64,000 nucleotides of DNA. Origin: Dictyobacter formicarum (GTDB lineage Bacteria > Chloroflexota > Ktedonobacteria > Ktedonobacterales > Ktedonobacteraceae). Positions within the stretch are counted from its first letter, which is position 1. Each line of letters begins with the position of its first letter. Below the pieces are notes generated by a model. It searched no databases and was not told where the DNA came from. It saw only the letters and a program-made list of their open reading frames with translations. The translations under genes were made by a program, and so were the position numbers. The stretch is taken from contig NZ_BNJJ01000016.1 in the NCBI RefSeq assembly GCF_016587435.1, positions 1 to 64,000 of the forward strand, in the 5' to 3' direction. Shown one piece after another: positions 1 through 9,078 of the stretch.

Positions 1-816
1 GCCCGGTTTGCCGGGGATGGGAATGCGTACGACTTTGACGGCCTGGTTGAGTTTGAGCATACCTGTGTCGCCGCTATATTCGCCCGCTGGATGCATCAGG
101 GTGCCTGTGTTGCCAAGAGCACCAGTTGGGCTGGGCACGAGACTCAGGTTTTGGGTAGCGTCGGAATGCATGCCACTGTTGCCGAGGGCACCAGTCGGAC
201 TCCTAAACGTGCCGCTATTGCCAAGGTTCCTGGTGGCGTTAGGATGCATACCACTGGGCGAACCATTAACAGGTGGGTTGGGGCCTGTCTGTATGTTGTT
301 CGCTGGCGTGCCCGCATTGCCCCACTGCTGATTATTGTTCCTGGGGAACATTGGATTATTGAACAGTGAAGAGCCATGGCCTAATTGGCCGCTGGGTGTC
401 CGCTGTGCAGGTTGAGCCGGTGATGAGTGAAAGCCCTGTGCACCTGCTTCATTCCATGGCTGCTGGGCATCCTGAAAGGCCTGCGTCGCCATCTCGTTCC
501 AGGACGATTGCTGTGGTGTTGCAGATAATCCTGGATTGTTCCAGGGCTGCTGCGGTGGCATAAAGGATTGCTGTCCATTTGTTCCCCACGACTGCTGTGA
601 CGGGGCAAATGATTGCTCCCCATTATTTACTGCATTATCTGCAGAAAAAGAAGTGTGCATGGGTCCTGTATTTTGCTGCCGCAAACCACGCAGGCTTGTT
701 TTGTGTCCCAGACGGCCATTTGGATTGGCCGACTTTGTATTTTCAGATGGCTCTGTTTCTCGCTCTCCCATCTTTGGGAAAAACGGCGAGTTAAAAGGTC
801 CTTGTTGGTTATTCAT
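1..816 (-). CDS. Asn/Gln/Pro-rich kinase-linker-like protein, partial
   Basis: An open frame runs from an ATG at 816 (weak GAGAG upstream) for 272 codons to the window edge, so the C-terminus is missing. No kinase domain is present. The protein is low-complexity, rich in N, Q, P, G and W, with short repeats around LGNSG and PTGALGN at residues 200-250. Two pieces link it to the kinases upstream on the same strand. LGHKTSLRGL (residues 36-45) matches LGHKTNLREL in the kinase at 1009-3102. The last visible residues (LKLNQAVKVVRIP) match LKLNEPVKVVKVP, which lies before the membrane segment of the kinase at 3216-5579. I infer that a membrane segment and ectodomain follow outside the window. It is probably the last visible gene of a three-gene series. 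Function is not recognised. Confidence 0.75.
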   Translation of the reverse strand, partial: MNNQQGPFNSPFFPKMGERETEPSENTKSANPNGRLGHKTSLRGLRQQNTGPMHTSFSADNAVNNGEQSFAPSQQSWGTNGQQSFMPPQQPWNNPGLSATPQQSSWNEMATQAFQDAQQPWNEAGAQGFHSSPAQPAQRTPSGQLGHGSSLFNNPMFPRNNNQQWGNAGTPANNIQTGPNPPVNGSPSGMHPNATRNLGNSGTFRSPTGALGNSGMHSDATQNLSLVPSPTGALGNTGTLMHPAGEYSGDTGMLKLNQAVKVVRIPIPGKPG

Positions 817-1008
817 AATCTCTCACCGGTAGTAATGGCGTATGTTAACAGTAAATAAAGAAGGTTGCCTTTACATCAACCACTGATTCAGTGGTGATTG
901 GGATATTGTTTATGGTCGTTCCTGTCTGGTTCATCCATTTCCCTGGCATTTGCTTCATTCTGATACTTTATGGCATTTGCTGTCATACAAAAGTAGTTAA
1001 CTCGCTGG

Positions 1009-3102
1009 TCAGTAATAGTCTGGTTGTTTAGACCACTGTTGTGTCTTCGTGTATGCGCTCTCACTTTTGAGATCGACTGCTGATGAGCAATCCTGTTCAA
1101 CTCCTTGCATCCAGTTGTGAATGGGTACATTTAAAGGGTCGCTCAACGGGATAGTTGTCTCAGCCGTGGCTGCGGACCATGTGTTGACGTACGCGGTCAC
1201 TGCGAACGTACTGTTGTTTGACGATCTGTGATTGCCTGATGCTGGTGTGCTGAAAACTGACTGCATAAAAGTGTATATGATTGATCCTAGAACCAATAGA
1301 ATGACCACAATGGCCAGCAATGCGGTTTTCTTATAAGTTTTAATCAACGTCGCCAGAGCATCCTGCTGAGAGAGCAATGATCGCGCTTCGGTCAATTTTT
1401 GCTTTGCCACCTGAGAGAGCAATGATCGCGCTTCGGTCAATTTTTGCTTTGCCGCTTCCTGTTGATCTGCTAAGAGTGTTCTGGCCTGGCCATGTGTTTT
1501 TTCAGGCAACCGGGCCAGCTCATCAGTTGTTGTGGTCCCTATCTGCATACCCGTAACGAGACCGAAGTTCCGTGTAATCCTTTTATTGCCCGCCTCGGAT
1601 TGACTCTGATCTGGATTGACTGCCAATAGAGGCTGTGGTAGCGTTGGCGCTGTATTCTCAAACTCGCCAGGTTTGCTTGCTCCCTTGTGCAGTTCACGCA
1701 GGTTTGTTTTATGCCCCAGCTTTAGACGCGGCGGCATAAACATCTTTCTGGCGTTGGCCCCGATACCATTTTCAGCTTTTCTATCTGCGTATAGGGCAGG
1801 TCGTATGTGTTCTGCCACCGGCGGCAAGGGTGTGTGCCGGGGCGAGGATCGCTGGCTGCCCTGCCGGGTTTCCGTTCCAATGGTTGGTGGCAGTGGTGTC
1901 AGGCCTCGGTTTGGTGTTTCTGGAACCCCTTCGGTTTGGAGCAGTGAGTCATCACCTGGCAATGCCGCTGGCTGAGCACTAGCTGAAATATCGGCCTCGG
2001 TAAAAATGCCAGAGAATGATGGTAACGTCATTCTGGTCTGGGCCACAATATCACGGCGCGCAGTGAGTGACTGGGCGGCTTTTGCAACTGTCTCCTGGGG
2101 CGCCTGTTGTATTAATCCTGGTACGGCCTTCATCTGCTCCTGTTGAGGAGTAGCGGCGGCAGGTATTGGACTTTGCCAGACCGGATCAAAGAGTCCACGG
2201 CGGCGATTGCCGGCTTCCGCTGATCCGTCGACCTGTACGCCGGCCGCTTCCAGGGCTAGCCGGAAGGCGCTGGCGAGATCGCGTGTCCGCAGATAGCGAT
2301 CGGCCGGACTTTTAGCCAGGGCGCGCAAAATAACCTGTTCAGCGGCAGGCGGTAAATCAGGGCGATACATCCTGGGTAGCGGTGGTGGCGTATGTAGATG
2401 CTGAAGAGCTACCTTCATCGGCGTTTCGCCTTGAAATGGCGGCGTACCCGCTACCATGTGATAAAGTAAAACGCCCAGGGAATAGATATCCGCACGCGCA
2501 TCCACCACTCCACCCACTACTTGCTCGGGGGCCATGTAGTCTGGCGTCCCCATTGGCATGCCAACCTCGGAAAGCGGATTTTGACTCCTCTGCTTCCCAT
2601 CTGTAATGATTTTGACCAGGCCGAAATCGGTAAGCAGGAGGCGTTTTTCTGGCGTCATTAAGATATTGGCTGGTTTGATATCGCGGTGAACAACTTTGTG
2701 CTCATGCGCAAAATCCAGGGCAGCCGCCATCTGTTCCAGATAGCTCACCACTCGCGTCAACGGTAATCTGCCTTCTGTATCCAATTCATCACGTAATGTT
2801 CCACCACTGATATAGGGCATGACAAGATACGCCAACCCATCTAATTCACCATACTCATGGACTGGTGTAATATTCGGATGTTCTAACGAAGCCGCCGCAT
2901 CGGTTTCTCGCCTGAAGCGTTCCAGAAATGCTTTATGTTGCTGCGGTTTGAGAGTCGTAATGGGTAGAAGAACTTTGACCGCAACCTGGCGGCGCGGACG
3001 AGACTGCTGAGCCAGATAAACTGCTCCCATCCCACCCCGTCCAATCACCTTTTGTAGCGTACAGGTGCCAAGCACCTTGCCGCATAACTCTTCTGCGTTC
3101 AT
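1009..3102 (-). CDS. Membrane-anchored Ser/Thr protein kinase, shortened ectodomain
   Basis: A Hanks-type kinase that phosphorylates Ser/Thr on protein targets. The N-terminal kinase domain (about residues 10-280) has every key motif: GRGGMG loop 21-26, Lys43, HRD 139-141, DFG 159-161 and APE near 192. A Pro/Thr-rich cytoplasmic linker follows, containing LGHKTNLREL (462-471) and a 15-residue unit present twice in tandem (about 551-580). One membrane helix sits near 592-614, leaving only about 83 outer residues. That outer part begins like the ectodomain of the neighbouring paralogue (LSDPLN, then W) and then diverges and stops, so it looks truncated. The ATG at 3102 has an AGGGGT ribosome site placed exactly as in the paralogue. 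113 bp separate it from that gene, so cotranscription is likely. Confidence 0.93.
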   Translation of the reverse strand: MNAEELCGKVLGTCTLQKVIGRGGMGAVYLAQQSRPRRQVAVKVLLPITTLKPQQHKAFLERFRRETDAAASLEHPNITPVHEYGELDGLAYLVMPYISGGTLRDELDTEGRLPLTRVVSYLEQMAAALDFAHEHKVVHRDIKPANILMTPEKRLLLTDFGLVKIITDGKQRSQNPLSEVGMPMGTPDYMAPEQVVGGVVDARADIYSLGVLLYHMVAGTPPFQGETPMKVALQHLHTPPPLPRMYRPDLPPAAEQVILRALAKSPADRYLRTRDLASAFRLALEAAGVQVDGSAEAGNRRRGLFDPVWQSPIPAAATPQQEQMKAVPGLIQQAPQETVAKAAQSLTARRDIVAQTRMTLPSFSGIFTEADISASAQPAALPGDDSLLQTEGVPETPNRGLTPLPPTIGTETRQGSQRSSPRHTPLPPVAEHIRPALYADRKAENGIGANARKMFMPPRLKLGHKTNLRELHKGASKPGEFENTAPTLPQPLLAVNPDQSQSEAGNKRITRNFGLVTGMQIGTTTTDELARLPEKTHGQARTLLADQQEAAKQKLTEARSLLSQVAKQKLTEARSLLSQQDALATLIKTYKKTALLAIVVILLVLGSIIYTFMQSVFSTPASGNHRSSNNSTFAVTAYVNTWSAATAETTIPLSDPLNVPIHNWMQGVEQDCSSAVDLKSESAYTKTQQWSKQPDYY
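1366..1453 (-). repeat. Tandem 45-bp in-frame duplication in the kinase linker
   Basis: Two copies of a 43-bp stretch (1366-1408 and 1411-1453) are identical at 45-bp spacing and encode the 15-residue unit starting KQKLTEARSLLSQ twice. Perfect identity suggests a recent slippage or duplication event just before the membrane helix. The period is a multiple of three, so the frame is kept. Confidence 0.92.
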
Positions 3103-3215
3103 GAAACTTTACCCCTTTGCCGACCAAAGCTGGCTATTTGGTGTGACTGATCAAAACACCGTCCCAGAGGCTGTCCCCTTTCTGTGAGGTTACAAGACAG
3201 TTATAATAGATGGTG

Positions 3216-5579
3216 TTAATTACTCGTAAGCAAGAGATTTTTAAAGGCTACTTCAGTGCCATCTTTGTTGACGATCATACCCACGGTACCATTTTTATAG
3301 GCTCCATCCTGGAAGACTTTAGCTAATTTTTTGCCATTGACGGTGACCGTAAATTTATCACCATTCATCGCGATCGCGATGGTATTGGCCTGTTTGCCCT
3401 GGTGGAATTCATTCCCAGTTGGCAATGTGCCGTTTTTTATCTGTGTCCAGGGATCTGGCTGGCTATCGTCATAGCGCCAGAACTGGTACTCTTTCCCTTT
3501 TACGTTCACTACTTCAAAGGTATAAAAAGTCGTGTTGAGTTTGCCATTCTTTTGCTGCTGATTAAAGCGCAGGATCATGCCAAAGGTGTTGTTTGGATTA
3601 TTATCATCACCTTTGATTTCTTGCATGGTTAATTGATACGTCAGCGGGCCATCAAATGTTTTTTGTGGCAGGATGACGCCGTTGCCTTTAGTCCCTTGTA
3701 CTGAAATATGATATGCGCCATCTTTGAAGGCATAGAGATTGGCGGGCTGGGTGCGCCAGCCGTTGATATTTTTGTTCAGTGGATCGGAAAGCAGCACATT
3801 GGTGTTCGCGGCGGCAGGATCATCGCTGGCGGTTGTATTGCCTGAGGCTACCGTGGTCTGTTGCTGGTTATTCTGTGCGTTATGCTGATTTTGTGAGAAC
3901 CAGAGCCATCCGGCTATGGAAGCCAGAATCACACATATAATGACCAGTGCAATGATGTTTTTCATCCATGGCTTTAGCCCTTGTTTGGCTACCACCGGCT
4001 CTGCCGGCTCTTCTGGTTGTCTTTCAAAAGGTAAGATGCCAGTGATATAGTGTCCAGGCTGGCCAGCGACCGGGACCTTCACTACTTTGACCGGTTCATT
4101 TAGTTTGAGTGTACCCGTCGAGCCATTTTGTACTGGTGAGATCAGAGTGCCGGTTGGCGTTTTAGGAAAGGCCTGACCCTGAGGCAGGTTATTGGGTGTC
4201 TGGGGAGGCTCTTTACCCCAGGCTGCGTGCGGTCCGCTGCCCGTTGCCGCGGTGGCCTGACTTTTGTCGATCGTGGGCATCATACCCGTTCCGACCTGCG
4301 GAAATTGACCCGTTTTTGAGAGCAAGCCGTTGCCAGTAGCTCTGGGCGCGCTCACTGAGCCAGGTGCCCCCACCGAGGGTATGGCACCTGAACCTGCCCG
4401 CGGAAATTGACCGGCTTTTGAGAGCAGACCACCAGTTGGCTGTTTGCTACTTTCCACGGGCATCATACCAGTGCGACGCAGTAATCCACTGCTCTGGTGC
4501 GGTTGCATATGTTCCGCGACTGGCTGCCGGGGAGCCGGATTGATCGCAGACTGATTGAAAAAGCCACCCGTTGGGTTGGCCTGTACATCTGCTTTCGTCA
4601 CTTTAGGCATCGAAGCCGTCTGGCGCATAGGATCAAACTGCCCTTTGGGAATAGCCAGGCGTGATGCGGTCGAACCGCTCAACAGGCCAGCCCATGTCTG
4701 TTCGGGATCAAGCTGGATACCTGAATTGATGACGGCTGAACGAAATGCCCTGGCCATGTCCTGGGCGCGCATATAGCGATCTCCAGGGCGTTTAGCCATC
4801 GCGCGGAGCACCACCTGTTCCGCCGCGATAGGCAGATCCGGGCGTAGCATCTGTGGCGAAGGAGGTGGTATCTGCAAATGCTGTGCTGCAATCTGCATAG
4901 GCGTCTCGCCCTGGAAGGGGGTTGTCCCGGTAAGCATCTGGAAGAGTATAACTCCCAGCGAGTAAAGGTCGGCACGGGTATCTACCTCTTCACCAATAAC
5001 CTGTTCCGGGGCCATGTAGTCTGGTGTGCCAACGGGTGCCCCTGCGCCGGTCAGGCGTGCTTGCGGCGTCTGCCCCTCGGCAATAATTTTGACGAGACCA
5101 AAATCGGACAGTAAGAGACGACCATCGTTGGTGACCATGATGTTGGCTGGCTTGATATCGCGGTGGATTACGCCATGTTCGTGAGCAAAGTCGAGGGCAG
5201 CAGCAAGTTGTTCTAAATAATTGACGGTACGTTGTAACGTCAAAGGCCCTTCGCGTTCCAACTCGTCGCGCAGGGTACCTCCAGACACATAGGGCATTAC
5301 CAGATACGCAAGGCCACCCTGTTCTCCATATTCATGCACAGGCATAATATTCGGGTGCTCCAGCGAGGCTGCAGCATCAGTTTCGCGGCGAAAACGTTCC
5401 AGGAACGCGGCCAGCTGATTGGCATTCAATCGTGTTATCGGTAGAAGTACTTTTACCGCAACCTGACGCCGGGGCCGGGACTGTTGGGCGAGGAACACGG
5501 CTCCCATGCCTCCCTGTCCCACCAGCTTTTGGAGTGTGCATGTGCCCAATGCCCTTCCAATCAATGCTTCTGCGTTCAT
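3216..5579 (-). CDS. Membrane-anchored Ser/Thr protein kinase with jelly-roll-like ectodomain
   Basis: Hanks-type kinase: GQGGMG 21-26, Lys43, HRD 139-141, DFG 159-161, APE 190-192. A linker of about 270 residues follows with repeated units of the type LLSKTGQFPR/Q. One membrane helix (from NIIALVIICV) comes next, then about 200 outer residues rich in beta-strand pattern and Asn/Gln, resembling concanavalin-like/DUF1080-type ligand-binding folds (family assignment uncertain). The kinase half is nearly superimposable on the gene at 1009-3102, so the two are tandem duplicates. A TTG at 5582 lies just upstream, but ATG 5579 with AGGGGT in front matches the paralogue's start and is preferred. Likely role: sensing an extracellular ligand and signalling inside. 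The ligand is unknown. Confidence 0.93.
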   Translation of the reverse strand: MNAEALIGRALGTCTLQKLVGQGGMGAVFLAQQSRPRRQVAVKVLLPITRLNANQLAAFLERFRRETDAAASLEHPNIMPVHEYGEQGGLAYLVMPYVSGGTLRDELEREGPLTLQRTVNYLEQLAAALDFAHEHGVIHRDIKPANIMVTNDGRLLLSDFGLVKIIAEGQTPQARLTGAGAPVGTPDYMAPEQVIGEEVDTRADLYSLGVILFQMLTGTTPFQGETPMQIAAQHLQIPPPSPQMLRPDLPIAAEQVVLRAMAKRPGDRYMRAQDMARAFRSAVINSGIQLDPEQTWAGLLSGSTASRLAIPKGQFDPMRQTASMPKVTKADVQANPTGGFFNQSAINPAPRQPVAEHMQPHQSSGLLRRTGMMPVESSKQPTGGLLSKAGQFPRAGSGAIPSVGAPGSVSAPRATGNGLLSKTGQFPQVGTGMMPTIDKSQATAATGSGPHAAWGKEPPQTPNNLPQGQAFPKTPTGTLISPVQNGSTGTLKLNEPVKVVKVPVAGQPGHYITGILPFERQPEEPAEPVVAKQGLKPWMKNIIALVIICVILASIAGWLWFSQNQHNAQNNQQQTTVASGNTTASDDPAAANTNVLLSDPLNKNINGWRTQPANLYAFKDGAYHISVQGTKGNGVILPQKTFDGPLTYQLTMQEIKGDDNNPNNTFGMILRFNQQQKNGKLNTTFYTFEVVNVKGKEYQFWRYDDSQPDPWTQIKNGTLPTGNEFHQGKQANTIAIAMNGDKFTVTVNGKKLAKVFQDGAYKNGTVGMIVNKDGTEVAFKNLLLTSN

Positions 5580-5894
5580 CAAAACTCTACCCCTCTATTA
5601 CAACTGGCGCTCACTTTGCCAGCCGATACTAAGCTTAACCTTTTCACCCCGCCTTCCCGACATACTTGTACCTTTGTACATATTAGTCAACTTCCATGCG
5701 TCTGACAATGAAATGGCAGGGCAAGCATGACCAAAGTAATGCCTATTACTGCGTCAATTTGTGCTTTCGTGCTACTTAGTAGTATTGGATTACATGCAGA
5801 ATTGTTAGTCTCGCCAGGGATGTAAGACATGTAAACTGTTTCAGTGGATTTCAAGTTGCTGCTGATTGTGCGCGCATGAGCGAGGGGAGTGGCT
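5580..5894. other. Intergenic region upstream of the kinase series
   Basis: No convincing gene. It must hold the promoter of the minus-strand kinase series. A TTGACT-like box on the minus strand near 5690 is visible, but no -10 box at good spacing could be fixed. A 70-codon minus-strand frame here has no ribosome site or recognisable domain. Confidence 0.5.
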
Positions 5895-6286
5895 GGCACC
5901 AGCGCCAGCCCGGAGGCGCTGGTGCCTTACAGGTATAGGTTTTTTCAGGGGCAAAGCCCCTGAGGCCCCCTAATGCCGCCCTGCGGACGGCCCGGGGAGA
6001 GAAGGAGAGGGGCCGGGGTCGTCCGTAGGTTCGGCCCTTGCGGCCAATACTTTCAACTTAAGAGCCCAAAGCATTGCTTATCGCGTCGATGTGAGCTCAA
6101 ATGCGCCAGATGTAACGTCTTCATTTTGCTAAAGTTGAAAGTATTGGCCCTTGCGGCCGATTGTGCCTCGCCGGGCGAAAATGTACCCGTAGGCTCGGCC
6201 CTTGCGGCCGATTGCCCTTTCCTCCACGTCAATGCCACATCAAACACGATCTGGTTGCCCAGAAATCGGCCACAAGGCCGATTTCT
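5895..6286. repeat. Cluster of inverted repeats (family A start, family B-like arms, helicase end hairpin)
   Basis: A 12-bp stem (5895-5906 with 5915-5926) is followed by the family A signature TTACAGGTATAGG (from 5927) and a small CAGGGG/CCCCTG stem (5948-5964). Arms at 6043-6059 and 6132-6148 are inverted copies around a unique core of about 70 bp. The 13-mer GGCCCTTGCGGCC occurs three times in direct orientation (6033, 6146, 6197). Lastly, 6261-6271 pairs perfectly with 6276-6286, 7 bp beyond the helicase stop, and probably ends or protects that transcript. No gene was found in this stretch. Confidence 0.8.
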
Positions 6287-6292
6287 CGCCTG

Positions 6293-8992
6293 TTAGAGGT
6301 CGCCGACAAAGGTGTCCGCGTCTGCGAGCCCCCGCGGGTCGCGATCCTCTTCTGCATCCAGTGGAATCTCTTCGGCTCCTATCTGGACTGCCATTGAGGG
6401 GACGGTGCGACTCTGGGCGATAATACCGTGGAGCAGCGATGCTGAAGCCTGGGCCAGCAAGGGGCGCAGACGCTCCATGTGCTCGCGCTGTTGCTGAAGT
6501 TGCTCATTTCGCTTCTGCTCATAGTTAGATGTATTGCTCTCACTATAGATGCCCTCGACCATGACCGGCGAGGTTTGCTCCCAGATATCACGGCTGTCCA
6601 ATACCTGTCCGACCGCAGATTGTAACTGCTGAATGAGATCGATTGTCTGGTTGAGCAACATCATGATGTCGCCTTCGGCCAGGTCGATGCGCTTCATCAG
6701 ACCACTGAGTGTCATGTTGCGGGCCCAGGAGAGGGCGAGGCCATGAAATTCGGGAACAAATCCGGGTGTGAAGCTGATTCCGGCACGTTCCTCAACGCCT
6801 CGTACGTGCTGAATGATATGCCAGAGCTCACGGCGTACCTGGATTAAGCGCGCGTGCATGACATGCCGATTATTCAAGCGTCGATCGTTGTCATACGTGA
6901 ACCAGCTACATACCTCTGCCAGTTCGGCTGCCGAAAGCTCATCCAGGTGTCCGCTGGTAATCAACTCGACCAGAACGATGCCAGCGGGATGGAATATGTT
7001 GCGCAGCAGCCGACCTTTGAGAGTTAGCCGCTCATCCTGGCTAATGTGCCCCATGGCGCGCAGTGCAAAGATTGTCCCGTCCAGTTCGGCGGCACCGGCA
7101 CGGCTGAGTGGGAAGGCCCCGATTTTCTCGCGCCGTCTCTCCAGCGCACGCTCCGCCTCAACAGAAGCCGCTCCTTTTTTCTTCTTGCCCGATTTGCTGG
7201 CCTTCTGATAGCGTTTTTCCAGGCGTTGTAGTTCATTGATCTCCCATAACAGGTAACGCTGGAACTCGCGCAGACTGGAGGCACAGATGCGGCGCAGATG
7301 CTGGATATCGTTGGATCGCCAGAGATTGAGCACCGAATTGTAGCGGATCACAAATGAACTGGTAACAGGTAACATGTCACCGGTAATTTTCTGGAAAGAT
7401 GACTCAAATGGTTCCCAGGGTGAATAAGGAATAATCGCCGCACCGCGTGTATCCATGCCACGGCGACCAGCGCGGCCGGTTAGCTGGCGATACTCGTTGG
7501 GCGTTAGCAGCCGCATTTCCTGGCCATCAAATTTGCTCAGGCTTCCCACGATGACCGAGCGCGCAGGCATATTGATGCCCAGCGCCAGCGTATCGGTAGC
7601 GAAAACTGCACGCAGCTGTCCACGAGCAAACAGTGTTTCCACCAGCACTTTGAGCCCCGGCAACAAGCCAGCGTGGTGGAAGGCCAGACCACGTGGTAGT
7701 AGATTGAGCAGGGCGTGTACCTGTTGCAGGTTGCGATCTTCTTTAGGAAGGTGCTCCAGCCAGATGCTCGTTTCTTCACGAATTAAGGCTTCTTCTTCAG
7801 GTGTCGTAAAGTTGTGCAAAGCTGCGCTCATGGCAGCTTCTTCAACTACGCGTCGACCCGGGAGAAAGTAGAGGCAAGGCAACATGTCGTTATCGCGTAG
7901 AACCGTAAGGATCTCGCCCGGTTCGGGCGCTTTACGCTGCTGCGGACGGCGCCCACGCGGTTTCTCCTGGTGCGCCACGTCTCCATTTGTCTGTGCTTCA
8001 CCGCTGGTGCTGGCCTGTGGCCTGCTTTCAGCGCGCTCAACCGTCGGACTGGATGCCTCTTTCACGGCCGCGCGTGGTCGTGAGCGCAGGCGTTCGCGCT
8101 CTTTGCGCGAGATACGATGATCCTGTGGTCGCGGCGCACGATTGCGACGACGGCGCTCTTCCCAGATATCGATCTCTAAGTCGCCATCCTCATCCTCATC
8201 CGTATCCTCATTTTCATCCTCAAACGTAAAGACACGGTTGCGGCCCAGCATTTGCGCCAGCTTGGCCTCGCCACCTGTGTGAGGAAACTTCTCAACCCGA
8301 TTGCCATCCGCATCCTGTACCAGGTGCAGTTTGCCATCCAGGAAATAATAGTGTTCCAGTGGGACTGCGCGCTGCTCATGGGTGACAAGCGAGATCGGAC
8401 GATGGACGCGACTGACCCAGCTAGCCAGGTCTTCGGCGTTGCTGACCGTGGCCGAGAGGCCAACGAGTTGGACATGAGGAGGGGAACAGACGATGGCTTC
8501 TTCCCATACCGGGCCGCGCCCTACGTCACTTAGATAGTGTAGCTCGTCAAAAACGACATAGCCTACATCCGCCAGAGTCGAAGGGCCGCTGCTGGCTCCG
8601 ATATCGCCCCCTTCTTCAAGGAGCATATTACGATAGACCTCGGTTGTCATAATAACAATCGGGGCACGACTGCGCTCAACGATATCGCCGGTTACCAGGC
8701 CTACTGCGTCTGCACCATACACCTCACGCAGATCGCGATACTTTTGATTCGAGAGGGCTTTTAAAGGAGTCGTATAGATGACTCGCTGTTTCTTTTGTTG
8801 TGCACGCCAGATGGCGTACTCTGCTACAAGGGTCTTGCCTGTCCCTGTAGGTGCCGCAACGAGCACGGATTGTCCGTGCGCGAGCTGATCAATCGCTTCC
8901 AGTTGAAATGTGTCAATTGGAAATGTATAACGCGCGGCAAAGGCTTGTATATCAGCCTGTGGGTCGTGCTCGGTCACCACGTATTCTTCCAT
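6293..8992 (-). CDS. Ski2-like superfamily 2 DEAD/DEAH-box RNA helicase
   Basis: ATP-dependent RNA helicase of the Ski2/Mtr4 type, probably acting in RNA decay or RNP remodelling. Visible motifs: Walker A APTGTGKT (47-54), DELH box (149-152), SAT (180-182), and QLTGRAGRRG (motif VI) in the second RecA domain. An acidic and then basic insertion (about residues 250-360) separates the two RecA halves. The last 300 residues fit the helical DSHCT-type C-terminal region. At 899 residues the length is normal for bacterial Ski2-like proteins. The start ATG has GAAGAAG just upstream. A perfect 11-bp hairpin lies directly after the stop. The neighbouring ammonia-lyase is on the same strand, with 86 bp between them. 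The precise RNA substrate cannot be read from the sequence. Confidence 0.93.
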   Translation of the reverse strand: MEEYVVTEHDPQADIQAFAARYTFPIDTFQLEAIDQLAHGQSVLVAAPTGTGKTLVAEYAIWRAQQKKQRVIYTTPLKALSNQKYRDLREVYGADAVGLVTGDIVERSRAPIVIMTTEVYRNMLLEEGGDIGASSGPSTLADVGYVVFDELHYLSDVGRGPVWEEAIVCSPPHVQLVGLSATVSNAEDLASWVSRVHRPISLVTHEQRAVPLEHYYFLDGKLHLVQDADGNRVEKFPHTGGEAKLAQMLGRNRVFTFEDENEDTDEDEDGDLEIDIWEERRRRNRAPRPQDHRISRKERERLRSRPRAAVKEASSPTVERAESRPQASTSGEAQTNGDVAHQEKPRGRRPQQRKAPEPGEILTVLRDNDMLPCLYFLPGRRVVEEAAMSAALHNFTTPEEEALIREETSIWLEHLPKEDRNLQQVHALLNLLPRGLAFHHAGLLPGLKVLVETLFARGQLRAVFATDTLALGINMPARSVIVGSLSKFDGQEMRLLTPNEYRQLTGRAGRRGMDTRGAAIIPYSPWEPFESSFQKITGDMLPVTSSFVIRYNSVLNLWRSNDIQHLRRICASSLREFQRYLLWEINELQRLEKRYQKASKSGKKKKGAASVEAERALERRREKIGAFPLSRAGAAELDGTIFALRAMGHISQDERLTLKGRLLRNIFHPAGIVLVELITSGHLDELSAAELAEVCSWFTYDNDRRLNNRHVMHARLIQVRRELWHIIQHVRGVEERAGISFTPGFVPEFHGLALSWARNMTLSGLMKRIDLAEGDIMMLLNQTIDLIQQLQSAVGQVLDSRDIWEQTSPVMVEGIYSESNTSNYEQKRNEQLQQQREHMERLRPLLAQASASLLHGIIAQSRTVPSMAVQIGAEEIPLDAEEDRDPRGLADADTFVGDL

Positions 8993-9078
8993 CTCTTCTT
9001 CAATTCATTGCCGACTATTTTTCGCACTATTGTAACACCTCTCTGTGGCCTCTACAAGGTAGCGGATGTCCATACAAG

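Noticed and set aside
888..1130. Frame downstream of the first kinase as a possible frameshifted rest of its ectodomain
   Set aside because: No similarity to the paralogue's ectodomain could be seen in any of the three frames, so the gene is called short rather than frameshifted.
5687..5899. Minus-strand 70-codon frame upstream of the second kinase
   Set aside because: No domain, no ribosome site, lies in a repeat-rich promoter region.
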